Source of the DNA: an uncultured Oscillospiraceae bacterium
Lineage (GTDB): Bacteria > Bacillota > Clostridia > Oscillospirales > Oscillospiraceae
Assembly: GCA_947631595.1 (NCBI GenBank)
Contig: CANRLZ010000011.1
Location: 1-45,120, forward strand
Length of the DNA stretch: 45,120 nt
Direction of reading: 5' to 3'
In this document: positions 7,991 through 15,326 of the stretch, piece by piece
Layout: every line of letters begins with the position of its first letter
Numbering within the stretch: position 1 is the stretch's first letter
The notes under the pieces: generated by a model
What the model saw: the letters and a program-made list of their open reading frames with translations, nothing else
Databases searched by the model: none
Told to the model about the DNA's origin: nothing
Program-made: the position numbers and the translations under genes

Positions 7991-10102
7991 TTAGTCCTCG
8001 CTGGGACGGCCCCGCTGGGCGACGATCTTCTCGGCGATGGACTTGGGGATCTCCACATAGCTGTGGGGTTCCATGGTGTACTGGCCGCGGCCCTGGGTGC
8101 GGGAGCGCAGGTCGGTGGCGTAGCCGAACATCTCGGCCAGCGGCACCAGCGCGGTGACCTGGGTGGCGCCGGGGCGGCTCTCCTGGCCCTGGACCATGCC
8201 GCGGCGGGCGGTGAGGTCGCCGATGACGTTGCCCAGATAGTCGTCGGGCACGGTGACGTCCACCTTCATCACAGGCTCCAGCAGCACGGGGTCGGCCTTG
8301 CGGCAGGCCTCCTTGAAGGCCATGGAGCCGGCGATCTTGAAGGCCATCTCGGAGGAGTCTACCTCGTGGAAGGAGCCGTCGTAAAGGGTGACCTTCACGT
8401 CCTCCACCGGGTAGCCGGCCAGCACGCCGGCCTGCATGGCCCCCTGGATACCCGCGTCCACGGCGGGGATATACTCCTTGGGGATGGCGCCGCCCACGAT
8501 GGCGTTCTCGAAGACGTAGCCCGCGCCGGACTCGTTGGGTTCCAGGCGGATCTTCACGTGGCCGTACTGGCCCTTACCGCCGGACTGGCGGGCGTACTTG
8601 GTGTCCTGCTCCACGCCCTTGCGGATGGTTTCCTTGTAGGCCACCTGGGGCGCGCCCACGTTGGCCTCCACCTTGTACTCGCGCAAAAGGCGGTCCACGA
8701 TGATCTCCAGGTGGAGTTCGCCCATGCCGGCGATGATGGTCTGGCCGGTCTCCTCGTCGGTCCAGGTCTTGAAGGTGGGATCCTCCTCGGCCAGCTTGGC
8801 CAGGGCCAGACCCATCTTCTCCTGGCCGGCCTTGGTCTTGGGTTCGATGGCCACGCGGATGACGGGGTCGGGGAACTCCATGGACTCCAGCACGATGGGG
8901 TGCTTCTCGTCGCAGAGGGTGTCGCCGGTGGTGGAGTTCTTCAGGCCGATGACGGCGGCGATGTCGCCGGAGTAGACGGTCTCAAGGTCCTCCCGGTGGT
9001 TGGCGTGCATCTGGAGGATGCGCCCGATGCGCTCCTTCTGATCCTTGGTGGAGTTGAGCACGCCGGTGCCGGTACTCAGGGTGCCGGAGTAGACCCGGGT
9101 GTAGGCCAGACGGCCCACGAAGGGGTCGGTGGCGATCTTGAACACCAGGGCGGAGAAGGGGGCGTTGTCGTCGCTGGGACGCTCGTCCTCCTCGTCGGTC
9201 TCCGGGTTGACGCCCTTGATGGCGGGGACGTCGGTGGGGGCGGGCATATAGTCCACGATGGCGTCCAGCAGCTTCTGCACGCCCTTGTTCTTGTAGGAAG
9301 AGCCGCAGGTGATGGGCACCATCTCGTTGGCGATGGTGGCCGCGCGGATGGCGGTGCGGATCTTATCGGTGGGGATCTCCTTGCCGTCCAGGAACATCTC
9401 CATGATCTCGTCGTCGAACATGGACACGGCGTCCAGCAGCTTCTCCCGGTACTCGGCGGCCAGGTCGGCCATGTCGGCGGGGATCTCCTCCACCCGCATG
9501 TCCTCGCCCTTTTCGTCGTAGTAGACGTCGGCGTTCATCTCCACCAGGTCCACGATGCCCTTGAAGGTGCCCTCTCTGCCGATGGGCAGCTGGATGGGCA
9601 CCGCGTTGCACTTGAGGCGGTCGTGGATCATGTCCAGGACGTGGTAGAAGTCCGCGCCCATGATGTCCATCTTGTTGACGTAGATCATCCGGGGGACCTT
9701 GTAGTGGTCGGCCTGGCGCCAGACCGTCTCAGACTGGGGCTCCACGCCGCCCTTGGCGCACATGACGGTCACAGAGCCGTCCAGCACGCGCAGGGAGCGC
9801 TCCACCTCCACGGTAAAGTCCACGTGGCCCGGGGTGTCGATGATGTTGATGCGGGTCTGGGGGAACTTCCGGCCGGCGGAGCCGGTCCAGTAGCAGGTGG
9901 TGGCGGCGGAGGTGATGGTGATGCCCCGCTCCTGCTCCTGGGCCATCCAGTCCATGGTGGCGGTGCCGTCATGGGTCTCGCCGATCTTGTAGTTCACGCC
10001 GGTGTAGTAGAGGATGCGCTCGGTGGTGGTGGTCTTGCCGGCGTCGATGTGGGCCATAATGCCGATATTTCTCGTATTCTCTAAGCTAACTTTTCTAGGC
10101 AT
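7991..10102 (-). CDS. fusA: Translation elongation factor G
   Basis: The 703-residue protein has all EF-G regions: GTP-binding motif AHIDAGKT at residues 17-24, switch region with [17 protein letters not shown] near 140, then domains II to V, ending in a domain V with the [13 protein letters not shown] element. EF-G catalyses ribosomal translocation and, with RRF, recycling. Length is normal. It is located 20 bases after rpsG and 96 bases before tuf on the same strand, and the start has a GGAGTTACGGAT leader. A second EF-G-like paralogue might exist elsewhere, but this copy, being in the str operon, is the canonical translation factor. Confidence 0.99.
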   Translation of the reverse strand: MPRKVSLENTRNIGIMAHIDAGKTTTTERILYYTGVNYKIGETHDGTATMDWMAQEQERGITITSAATTCYWTGSAGRKFPQTRINIIDTPGHVDFTVEVERSLRVLDGSVTVMCAKGGVEPQSETVWRQADHYKVPRMIYVNKMDIMGADFYHVLDMIHDRLKCNAVPIQLPIGREGTFKGIVDLVEMNADVYYDEKGEDMRVEEIPADMADLAAEYREKLLDAVSMFDDEIMEMFLDGKEIPTDKIRTAIRAATIANEMVPITCGSSYKNKGVQKLLDAIVDYMPAPTDVPAIKGVNPETDEEDERPSDDNAPFSALVFKIATDPFVGRLAYTRVYSGTLSTGTGVLNSTKDQKERIGRILQMHANHREDLETVYSGDIAAVIGLKNSTTGDTLCDEKHPIVLESMEFPDPVIRVAIEPKTKAGQEKMGLALAKLAEEDPTFKTWTDEETGQTIIAGMGELHLEIIVDRLLREYKVEANVGAPQVAYKETIRKGVEQDTKYARQSGGKGQYGHVKIRLEPNESGAGYVFENAIVGGAIPKEYIPAVDAGIQGAMQAGVLAGYPVEDVKVTLYDGSFHEVDSSEMAFKIAGSMAFKEACRKADPVLLEPVMKVDVTVPDDYLGNVIGDLTARRGMVQGQESRPGATQVTALVPLAEMFGYATDLRSRTQGRGQYTMEPHSYVEIPKSIAEKIVAQRGRPSED

Positions 10103-10122
10103 ATCCGTAACTCCTTGGTCGA

Positions 10123-10593
10123 TTACCAGCGGTAGTGGGCAAACGCCTGGTTGGCCTCAGCCATCTTGTGGACGTCCTCCCGCTTCTTCACGGACGCGCC
10201 GGTGTTGTTGGCGGCGTCCATAATCTCGGCGGCCAGGCGCTCCCGCATGGTCTTCTCGGCGCGGGCACGGGAGTAGGTGGTGAGCCACCGCAGGCCCAGG
10301 GTCTGCCGGCGCTCCGGCCGGACCTCCATGGGCACCTGATAGGTGGAACCGCCCACACGGCGGGACTTGGTCTCCAGGGACGGCATGATGTTCTCCAGCG
10401 CGGCGGTGAAGACATCCAGCGGCTCCTTGTCGGTCTTCTCTTTGATGATGTCAAAGGCGCCGTAGACGACCTTCTGGGCCACGCCCTTCTTGCCGTCGAG
10501 CATGATACTGTTGACGAGCTTAGTGACTAAGACAGAGTGGTATACCGGATCGGGGAGGATCTCCCGCTTGGGTACGTTTCCTCTTCTGGGCAC
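10123..10593 (-). CDS. rpsG: 30S ribosomal protein S7
   Basis: From the GTG at 10593 the product is 156 residues, the normal S7 length, and begins with the family signature [17 protein letters not shown]. An AAGGAGG site lies eight bases before this GTG. An in-frame ATG at 10611 overlaps the ribosome binding site and would add six residues that other S7 proteins lack, so I reject it. S7 binds the 3' domain of 16S rRNA, nucleates head assembly and contacts the E-site tRNA. The C-terminal [15 protein letters not shown] is typical. It is the third gene of the str operon; the 138-base gap after rpsL contains hairpins that may be a regulatory leader. Confidence 0.97.
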   Translation of the reverse strand: MPRRGNVPKREILPDPVYHSVLVTKLVNSIMLDGKKGVAQKVVYGAFDIIKEKTDKEPLDVFTAALENIMPSLETKSRRVGGSTYQVPMEVRPERRQTLGLRWLTTYSRARAEKTMRERLAAEIMDAANNTGASVKKREDVHKMAEANQAFAHYRW

Positions 10594-10731
10594 TTCGCTT
10601 CCCTCCTTCATACGGAATGAATTTCATAGGTACTCGAAGCGTTTTTTTGGAACGGTTCGTGTATGCCCGCCGGAAACGTCCCTATCTCATATAGGTACGC
10701 ACGGCGAGGCGTGCGGGGAAAGGTTCAGATC
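10594..10731 (-). promoter_or_regulatory. Structured rpsL-rpsG spacer, possible S7 leader
   Basis: The minus-strand transcript between rpsL and rpsG can form CGCACG-cctcgc-CGTGCG and CCTAT-atgag-ATAGG stems, then runs into the rpsG ribosome binding site. In Escherichia coli S7 represses its own operon by binding the rpsL-rpsG spacer. A similar role here is inference from position only. Confidence 0.3.
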
Positions 10732-11154
10732 TTACTTCTTGCCGGCCTTGGGACGCTTGGCGCCGTACTTGGAGCGGGCCTGCATACGGCCGGAGACGCC
10801 CTGGGTGTCCAGCGTGCCGCGGATGATGTGGTAGCGCACGCCGGGCAGGTCCTTGACACGGCCGCCGCGGATCATGACCACGCTGTGCTCCTGCAAGTTG
10901 TGACCCACACCGGGGATATAGGCGGTGACCTCGTAGCCGTTGGTGAGCTTCACACGGGCGATCTTACGAAGGGCCGAGTTGGGCTTTCTGGGGGTGGAGG
11001 TACGCACCGCGGTGCAGACGCCTCTCTTCTGGGGAGAGGGCAGATCGGTCTCCTGGTTCTTGATGGTGTTCAGGCCGAACTGCATGGCGGGGGCGGTGGA
11101 CTTGTAGGTGGCGCTCTTGCGTCCCTTGCGGACCAGTTGGTTGAACGTAGGCAT
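10732..11154 (-). CDS. rpsL: 30S ribosomal protein S12
   Basis: This is a complete 140-residue S12 with the signatures [49 protein letters not shown] and the basic end [13 protein letters not shown]12 sits at the decoding centre and influences accuracy and streptomycin response. The residue equivalent to E. coli Lys43 (numbered with the initiator Met) is Arg56 here (codon AGA); the neighbouring Lys57 is kept. The start is supported by AAAGGAGGAACACA. It lies 71 bases after the L7Ae-like gene in the str operon. Confidence 0.98.
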   Translation of the reverse strand: MPTFNQLVRKGRKSATYKSTAPAMQFGLNTIKNQETDLPSPQKRGVCTAVRTSTPRKPNSALRKIARVKLTNGYEVTAYIPGVGHNLQEHSVVMIRGGRVKDLPGVRYHIIRGTLDTQGVSGRMQARSKYGAKRPKAGKK

Positions 11155-11225
11155 TGTGTTCCTCCTTTCTTCAGGTGTGATTGTATTATTTTAACGAAAT
11201 GACCGGCAGGTTATTCCGCTAAAAC

Positions 11226-11468
11226 CTAAATGAGCAAGGCGCAGCAGGCGGCTCCCACCGCGATGCGGCAGGCCGCGCCCAGCTGGGCCATGGTGACGCC
11301 CTCCTCCACCGGGACGCCGCCGGCGCGGGCTAAGTCCGCCAGCGGGGCGATCAGCGCGGGGTCGGCGTCCTGGGCCAGAAAGAGCCGCCGGACCTGTCCG
11401 GCGTTCAGCGCGCGGCGGGTCTGTTTGGCCCCCACCACACGCCGGGCTTGGGTCAGTTCCTCCAACAA
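11226..11468 (-). CDS. L7Ae/L30e-family k-turn RNA-binding protein (YbxF-like)
   Basis: The 80-residue protein has the compact L7Ae/L30e/Gadd45 fold pattern: an N-terminal helix with ARRVVGAKQTRRAL, a beta strand (VRRLFLAQDAD), a middle helix, and the conserved VPVEEGVTMAQLGAACRIAVGAA end. In Bacillus the homologues YbxF and YmxC bind kink-turn RNA. In Firmicutes this gene normally sits between rpoC and rpsL, so its position at the head of rpsL-rpsG-fusA-tuf is expected, but rpoBC are missing upstream. The start is a TTG with GGGAGGAG six bases upstream; no ATG is suitable. Confidence 0.85.
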   Translation of the reverse strand: MLEELTQARRVVGAKQTRRALNAGQVRRLFLAQDADPALIAPLADLARAGGVPVEEGVTMAQLGAACRIAVGAACCALLI

Positions 11469-11490
11469 GCCCGACTCCTCCCTTCCCTGC

Positions 11491-11508
11491 GCGCCGGGTC
11501 ACCGGCGC
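11491..11508 (-). promoter_or_regulatory. Hairpin in the str operon 5' leader
   Basis: The transcript leader contains GCGCCGG-TGAC-CCGGCGC, a perfect seven-pair stem with a four-base loop, between the promoter and the ribosome binding site of the L7Ae-like gene. No T tract follows, so it is not a terminator. It could stabilise the mRNA or bind a ribosomal protein; no known motif is recognised. Confidence 0.45.
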
Positions 11509-11550
11509 GGACAAATGGCGTTTTCGCCGGACGCACCGGCGCAATTTGGC

Positions 11551-11579
11551 ATTATAGCATAGAAAGATCGCCCCGTCAA
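11551..11579 (-). promoter_or_regulatory. Promoter of the str operon
   Basis: Minus strand TTGACG (11574-11579), a 17-base spacer ending in TGC, and TATAAT (11551-11556). This is a near-consensus sigma-A promoter with an extended -10 element, placed between the carboxypeptidase gene and the L7Ae-like gene. Confidence 0.85.
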
Positions 11580-11586
11580 GAAAAAC

Positions 11587-13014
11587 TTACCGTCTCCCAC
11601 GGCGGCGGCGACGGCCGCCCCGGTAGCCGGAGCGAGGGCGCATCACGCCGAAGCGGACGATGACGAACAGGGCCAGGATCACCAGGGCCGCCAGGGCGAT
11701 CTTCACCCAGCCCTGGGAGAGGAACTGCCCCGCCTGGTGCATGGCGCCCAAAAAGGCGCTGCGCTCCGCGGAGGCGGCGGCCACCAGGGGCACCGTGGCG
11801 TAGACCGTGTCGCCGTTGCGCACCGTGAGTTCTCCCAGCTGCCGGCCGGCCTCCACGGGGGCCTCCACGGAGTCCTGGTAGAGGGTGACGTCGTGCTGGA
11901 AGTCGGCGGGGTCCAGGTCGTCGGGCAGCATGACCTCGGGGAGTTCCCCGGGCTTGAGGGCCACGGCGGTGGTGTCCGCGGACAGCTCCACCGGGATCTC
12001 CCGCACCGGGTCGGCGGTGAGGAGGGCCTTGCGCTCAAAGTTCTGGAAGCCCCACTCCAGCAGGCGCTTGCTCTCGATGAACTGGTAGCGGAACGTCCCG
12101 GTGGAGTCCTTCACCTCCTCGGAACCCAGGACGACGCAGATGAGGACCTCCTTCCCCTTCTGGGCGGCGGAGGCCAGGCACTTGCCGGCCGCGCTGGTGG
12201 AGCCGGTCTTGATGCCGATGGCCTTGCTGTACGTATACGCCCCGTTGTAGAGGGGGTAGATGAGGGCGTTGGTGGTGGTGAACTTCCGGGGCTTTTCCGT
12301 GAGGTTGGTGGGCGGCACCTCATGGCTCCGGGAGGAGACGATGGTGGCGAAGGTCTCGTTCTTCAGCGCCTGGCGCATGAGCAGCGCCAGGTCGTAGGCG
12401 GTGGTGTAGTGGTTGGCGTTGTGGAGGCCGTGGGTGTTGGCGAAGTGGGTGTCCTCCATGCCCAGCTCCTGGGCGCGGGCGTTCATGGCGTCCACGAAGG
12501 TGGCCACATCCCCGGACACCGCCTCGGCCACGATGTTGCACGACTCGTTGGCGGAGGCCAGGAGCATACAGTAGAGGAGGTCGATCAGGCTCATCTGCTC
12601 GCCGGGCTGGATGTTCTGGGTGGTGCCCCCCACCTCCAGGTCAAAGCCGAAGGTGTCCGAGGCGGTGATCTTCTGATCCAGGCTCAGCTCTCCCCGGTCC
12701 ACCGCCTCCAGGGCCAGCAGGGCGGTCATCACCTTGGTGATGGAGGCCGGGTATGCCTGCTCCTCCTCGCCGGGGGCGACGTAGCGGTAGAGCACCTGGC
12801 CGCTCTCGGCCTCCATGAGGACGGCGGACTTGCAGTGGGGCGCCTCCAGGGAGGCCACGATCTCGCTCTGGACCTCCGGCTTGGGGGTGGGAGAGGCCGC
12901 GGCCTCCTCCGTGGCCGGGGCGCTCTCCTTGGCGGCCAGCGCCACGGGAGCGGCCAGGCTGAAGAGCAGCGCCAGGGCCAGAAGGATCGCCAGGATATTT
13001 TTTCTCGTACACAT
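11587..13014 (-). CDS. dacF: D-alanyl-D-alanine carboxypeptidase (PBP5/DacA-DacF type)
   Basis: The 475-residue protein has an N-terminal signal peptide (hydrophobic core about residues 7-27) and the three penicillin-binding motifs of peptidase family S11: SITK at 91-94, SAN at 154-156 and KTG at 269-271. A beta-rich C-terminal domain follows, then a membrane helix near 440-457 and a very Arg-rich tail. It trims the terminal D-Ala of peptidoglycan stem peptides outside the membrane. I chose the ATG at 13014, which has GGAGA seven bases upstream and directly precedes the signal peptide; the longer open frame to 13248 crosses the promoter. The symbol is by family, and dacA would serve equally. 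It is a single-gene unit, divergent from the comEA-like gene. Confidence 0.92.
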   Translation of the reverse strand: MCTRKNILAILLALALLFSLAAPVALAAKESAPATEEAAASPTPKPEVQSEIVASLEAPHCKSAVLMEAESGQVLYRYVAPGEEEQAYPASITKVMTALLALEAVDRGELSLDQKITASDTFGFDLEVGGTTQNIQPGEQMSLIDLLYCMLLASANESCNIVAEAVSGDVATFVDAMNARAQELGMEDTHFANTHGLHNANHYTTAYDLALLMRQALKNETFATIVSSRSHEVPPTNLTEKPRKFTTTNALIYPLYNGAYTYSKAIGIKTGSTSAAGKCLASAAQKGKEVLICVVLGSEEVKDSTGTFRYQFIESKRLLEWGFQNFERKALLTADPVREIPVELSADTTAVALKPGELPEVMLPDDLDPADFQHDVTLYQDSVEAPVEAGRQLGELTVRNGDTVYATVPLVAAASAERSAFLGAMHQAGQFLSQGWVKIALAALVILALFVIVRFGVMRPRSGYRGGRRRRRGRR

Positions 13015-13042
13015 GGTAAAATCTCCATCTATATGATATAAT
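13014..13042 (+). promoter_or_regulatory. Candidate promoter for the comEA-like / two-component run
   Basis: Plus strand TGGTAA (13014-13019), 17 bases, TGA then TATAAT (13037-13042). The -10 box is perfect and extended, but the -35 is weak. It lies in the leader of the divergent carboxypeptidase gene, so the two transcripts would overlap. Confidence 0.4.
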
Positions 13043-13114
13043 GTACCCACATCGGACGGGAGATCGCCCCCCTTGAGGCGGCGAACCGCTCTCGAGGTGG
13101 CGGACTGAGTTATT

Positions 13115-13143
13115 ATTGTACCACAATTTCTCCCGGTTGACAA
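13115..13143 (-). promoter_or_regulatory. Promoter of the D,D-carboxypeptidase gene
   Basis: Minus strand TTGTCA (13138-13143), a 17-base spacer ending in TGG, and TACAAT (13115-13120). It would give a leader of roughly 90 bases before the ATG at 13014. Confidence 0.8.
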
Positions 13144-13162
13144 CGCTTTTGGGGGTGAAAAG

Positions 13163-13534
13163 TTGGCTCGCCTTTCCAAATTGGAGCTTTTGGCGGTGTG
13201 TTTGACGGTGGCCGCCCTGGGGCTGCTCCTGGGCCGGGCCGGCCGCACCGCCGCCGGGGCGCTCTACCGGGTGGAACCCGCCCGCCTGGCGGCCGCCCCC
13301 GCCGCCGCAAAGGATCAGGTCTTCGTCCCCGACGGGCCGGTGGATCTGAACACCGCCACCCTGGCCCAGCTCATGGGCCTGCCCGGCATCGGCGAGACCC
13401 GTGCCCAGGCCATCCTGGACTACCGGGCGGCCAACGGGCCTTTCGCGAAGCCCGAGGACCTGGTCCTGGTCTCCGGCATCGGGGACGCCACCTACGCCCT
13501 GGCGGCGCCCTACATCACCGTCTCGACCCCCTAG
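13163..13534 (+). CDS. ComEA-like helix-hairpin-helix DNA-binding protein
   Basis: The 123-residue product has one N-terminal membrane segment (about residues 7-25), a short linker, and a C-terminal double helix-hairpin-helix domain with the ComEA signature VDLNTATLAQLMGLPGIGETRAQAIL near residues 59-84, and VSGIGDATY further on. ComEA proteins are membrane-anchored receptors for incoming DNA in competent bacteria; short HhH proteins of this kind are also found without competence genes. No other com gene is present here. The start is TTG with GGGGGTGA five bases upstream. It precedes the response regulator by 18 bases and is probably co-transcribed with it. Confidence 0.85.
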   Translation: MARLSKLELLAVCLTVAALGLLLGRAGRTAAGALYRVEPARLAAAPAAAKDQVFVPDGPVDLNTATLAQLMGLPGIGETRAQAILDYRAANGPFAKPEDLVLVSGIGDATYALAAPYITVSTP

Positions 13535-13552
13535 CGGAAAAGGAGGACGCCC

Positions 13553-14245
13553 TTGAAGATCTTAGTGGTAGACGACGAGCAGGTGCTGGTCAAAGGGATC
13601 AAGTTCAACCTGGAGAACGAGGGCTACCAGGTGGACGTGGGCTACGACGGGGAGACCGCCGTGGCCCTGGCCCGGTCGGGAAACTACGACCTCATCATCC
13701 TGGACCTGATGATGCCTCGGCTGGACGGGCTTCAGGCGTGCCTGGCCATCCGGCAGTTCTCCAACGTGCCCATCATCATGCTCACCGCCAAGGGGGAGGA
13801 CGCCGACAAGCTCATGGGCTTTGAGTCCGGCGCGGACGACTACATCACCAAACCCTTCAACATCCTGGAGCTGAAGGCCCGCATCCGGGCGCTTCTGCGC
13901 CGCAGCGGCGCTCCGGGCCGGCGGCAGGACTCCCCCCGGCTCGTCCGGGGGCACGTCTCCCTGGACCCGGACGCGCGGGCGGTGTGGAAGGACGCGGAGA
14001 GCGTGGAACTCACCGCCAAGGAGTTCGACCTCATGGAGCTGCTCATGCGCAACCCCGGCAAGGTCTACACCCGGGAGAGCCTGCTGAACCTGGTCTGGGG
14101 CTACGAGTACGCCGGGGAGGACCGCACGGTGGACGTACACATCCGCAGGCTCCGGGAGAAGCTGGAGCGGGACCCGGCCAACCCGGCGCTGCTGCTCACC
14201 AAATGGGGCGTGGGGTACTACCTCCGGGACGTCCCGGCTGAATAA
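13553..14245 (+). CDS. OmpR/PhoB-family response regulator
   Basis: The 230-residue protein has a receiver domain (1-115) with acidic pair D8-D9, phospho-acceptor D51 (LIILDLMMP), T78 and K100, and a winged-helix DNA-binding domain (about 130-228) ending in RTVDVHIRRLREKLE and GVGYYL. The start is TTG with AAAGGAGG six bases upstream. The sequence most resembles WalR/PhoP-type regulators of envelope or phosphate stress, but the target genes cannot be read from this window. Its likely kinase is the gene at 15327, separated from it by gpsA. All three lie on one strand with short gaps. Confidence 0.95.
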   Translation: MKILVVDDEQVLVKGIKFNLENEGYQVDVGYDGETAVALARSGNYDLIILDLMMPRLDGLQACLAIRQFSNVPIIMLTAKGEDADKLMGFESGADDYITKPFNILELKARIRALLRRSGAPGRRQDSPRLVRGHVSLDPDARAVWKDAESVELTAKEFDLMELLMRNPGKVYTRESLLNLVWGYEYAGEDRTVDVHIRRLREKLERDPANPALLLTKWGVGYYLRDVPAE

Positions 14246-14287
14246 AACCATATCCACTTTATAGGAGAAGAAAGTGAGGAAACTGCT

Positions 14288-15289
14288 ATGAACATCGCCG
14301 TGCTGGGTTCCGGCGGCTGGGGCACCGCCCTGGCCCTCCTGCTGCTGAAAAACGGCCACCAGGTCACCCTCTGGTCCTACCTGAAAACGGAGAGCGACAC
14401 CCTGAAGGAGAAGGGGGAGAACCCCGTGCTGCCCGGGGTGCCTCTGCCCGACGAACTGGAACTCACCGCCGACCTGGACTGCGCGAAAGGGCGGGAGATG
14501 GTGGTGCTGGCCACCCCCTCCTTCGCCGTGCGCTCCACCGCCTCCAAGGTGGCGCCCATCCTGGACGAGGGCACGGTGATCGTCTCGGTGTCCAAGGGCA
14601 TTGAGGAGAGCAGCTCCCTCACCCTCACCCAGGTCATCGCCCAGGCCACCCAGGACCGCTTTCCCATCGCCGCCCTCTCCGGCCCCTCCCACGCGGAGGA
14701 GGTGGCCCGGCAGATCCCCACCTCCGTGGTGGTGGCCGCCAAGGACCGGGCGGTGGCGGAGAAGGTCCAGGACGTGTTTATGAACCCCGTCTTCCGGGTG
14801 TACACCACCGACGACGTGGTGGGCGTGGAGCTGGGCGCCGCGCTGAAGAACATCATCGCCCTGTGCGCCGGGATCTGCGACGGGCTGGGCTTCGGGGACA
14901 ACACCAAGGCCGCCCTTATGACCCGTGGCCTCAGCGAGATGGCCCGGCTGGGCGAGGCCATGGGCGGCCGCCGGGAGACCTTCTCCGGCCTGGCCGGGGT
15001 GGGCGACCTGATGGTCACCTGCACCTCCGAACACTCCCGCAACCGCCGCTGCGGCGTGCTCATCGGCCAGGGCCACCTGCCCCAGCAGGCGGTCCGGGAG
15101 GTGGGCATGGTGGTGGAGGGCTACTACGCCGCCGCCGCCGCCAAAGCCCTGGCGGACAAGGTGGGCATCGATATGCCCATCTCCCAGGCGGTGTGGCGGG
15201 TGCTCTACCGGGGCAAGGACCCGGCCAGGGCCGCCATGGAGCTGATGACCCGGGAGAAGAAGCCGGAAAACGAGGGCGTCTGGGCCTGA
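14288..15289 (+). CDS. gpsA: NAD(P)-dependent glycerol-3-phosphate dehydrogenase
   Basis: The 333-residue protein starts with the dinucleotide-binding motif LGSGGWGTALA (residues 6-16) and has the family blocks VSVSKGIE, ALSGPSHAEEVA, GVELGAALKNIIAL (containing the catalytic Lys) and GVGDLMVTCTSEHSRNRR. It reduces dihydroxyacetone phosphate to sn-glycerol 3-phosphate, the precursor of phospholipids and of some teichoic acids. Length is normal. In many Firmicutes gpsA follows plsY or der; here it is placed between a response regulator and a histidine kinase, 42 bases after the former and 37 before the latter, so its expression is probably tied to the two-component operon. Confidence 0.96.
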   Translation: MNIAVLGSGGWGTALALLLLKNGHQVTLWSYLKTESDTLKEKGENPVLPGVPLPDELELTADLDCAKGREMVVLATPSFAVRSTASKVAPILDEGTVIVSVSKGIEESSSLTLTQVIAQATQDRFPIAALSGPSHAEEVARQIPTSVVVAAKDRAVAEKVQDVFMNPVFRVYTTDDVVGVELGAALKNIIALCAGICDGLGFGDNTKAALMTRGLSEMARLGEAMGGRRETFSGLAGVGDLMVTCTSEHSRNRRCGVLIGQGHLPQQAVREVGMVVEGYYAAAAAKALADKVGIDMPISQAVWRVLYRGKDPARAAMELMTREKKPENEGVWA

Positions 15290-15326
15290 CCTCCGCTCGG
15301 ACGCCGCAGGAAAGGGGGCGCAGACG

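Noticed and set aside
7955-10084. A 709-codon open frame antisense to fusA
   Set aside because: It is a shadow caused by the codon bias of a G+C-rich EF-G gene; the translation is a repetitive Gly/Val/His/Leu string with no domain and no ribosome binding site.
13137-13165. TTGACA on the plus strand before the comEA-like gene
   Set aside because: No -10 box follows at usable distance; the bases belong to the -35 box of the carboxypeptidase promoter on the other strand.
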